Assembly: GCA_003563255.1 (NCBI GenBank)
Contig: PWSL01000199.1
Coordinates: 1 to 14,097 of the forward strand
DNA: 14,097 nucleotides
Source of the DNA: Desulfonatronospira sp.
GTDB taxonomy: Bacteria; Desulfobacterota; Desulfovibrionia; Desulfovibrionales; Desulfonatronovibrionaceae
Direction of reading: 5' to 3'
The translations under genes were made by a program, and so were the position numbers. The notes below the pieces were generated by a model that was not told where the DNA came from, did no database searches, and saw nothing but the letters and a program-made list of their open reading frames with translations. Shown here in pieces: positions 13,977-14,097 of this stretch. Position 1 is the first letter of the stretch. Each line of letters opens with the position of its first letter.

Positions 13977-14097
13977 AGGATTTCCTGCAAAGCAGGGTTT
14001 AACTCGGGCCTGCCCGGTTAAACAAATCCGAAGGATTTCCTGCAAAGCAGGGTTTAACTCGGGCCTGCCCGGTTAAACAAATCCGAAGGATTTCCTG
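13977..14097. repeat. Perfect 55-bp tandem repeat of back-to-back hairpins (2.2 copies, cut by window end)
   Basis: The 55-bp unit starts at 13977, 14032 and 14087 with no mismatch seen. Each unit folds into three adjoining hairpins with no gap between them: CCTGC-AAA-GCAGG (13984-13996), GTTTAAC...GTTAAAC enclosing CGGG-CCTG-CCCG (13997-14023), and AAATCC-GAA-GGATTT across the unit junction (14024-14038). The array begins 27 bp after the treZ stop and runs off the window. It lacks U-tracts, so it is not an ordinary terminator. No flanking direct-repeat/spacer pattern suggests CRISPR. Confidence 0.85.

Noticed and set aside
13977..14097. CRISPR array
   Set aside because: The 55-bp units are identical along their whole length with no variable spacers; this is a simple tandem repeat.

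Overview
The window looks like chromosomal DNA of an anaerobic, probably sulfur-metabolising delta-type bacterium (Desulfovibrionales / Desulfohalobiaceae-like). That placement is inferred from the NADH-module-less complex I operon and the GGGGACT-type palindromic repeats; no rRNA or other marker gene is present to prove it. Coding DNA is moderately GC-rich, while the first ~480 bases are AT-rich and full of repeats.

Layout. (1) Bases 1-562 hold no convincing gene. They carry a 143-bp MITE-like element with terminal inverted repeats and a 4-bp target duplication, a REP-like palindrome nested in it, a third solo copy of the terminal repeat, short tandem and hairpin repeats, and a candidate promoter. 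(2) Bases 563-11555 are one co-directional complex I operon: nuoC, nuoD, nuoH, nuoI, nuoJ, nuoK, a possible 21-codon leader ORF, an additional NuoM-like antiporter subunit, nuoL, nuoM, nuoN. It ends in a strong intrinsic terminator at 11585-11622. The first six genes overlap or abut, mostly by ATGA. (3) Bases 11623-12182 are intergenic, with a second MITE-like element (21-bp inverted repeats, 8-bp target duplication, internal 37-bp tandem repeat) and a large REP-like hairpin. (4) treZ (12183-13949) encodes maltooligosyltrehalose trehalohydrolase. (5) From 13977 to the window end a perfect 55-bp tandem repeat consists almost entirely of back-to-back hairpins.

How the genes work together. NuoC, D and I form the quinone-proximal part of the peripheral arm. 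NuoH, J, K, L, M, N and the additional subunit form the membrane arm. There are no nuoE/F/G genes, so electrons probably enter from ferredoxin or another partner rather than NADH. nuoA and nuoB, needed for a complete enzyme, are also not in the window, although they normally precede nuoC.

The most notable biology is four antiporter-like subunits instead of three, combined with a NuoL whose C-terminal lateral-helix region is about 26 residues longer than usual. This pairing matches the reported '2M' type of complex I thought to pump extra protons. In this copy NuoL also has lysine in place of the transmembrane-helix-5 glutamate, and NuoM has lysine where its C-terminal-half glutamate is expected.
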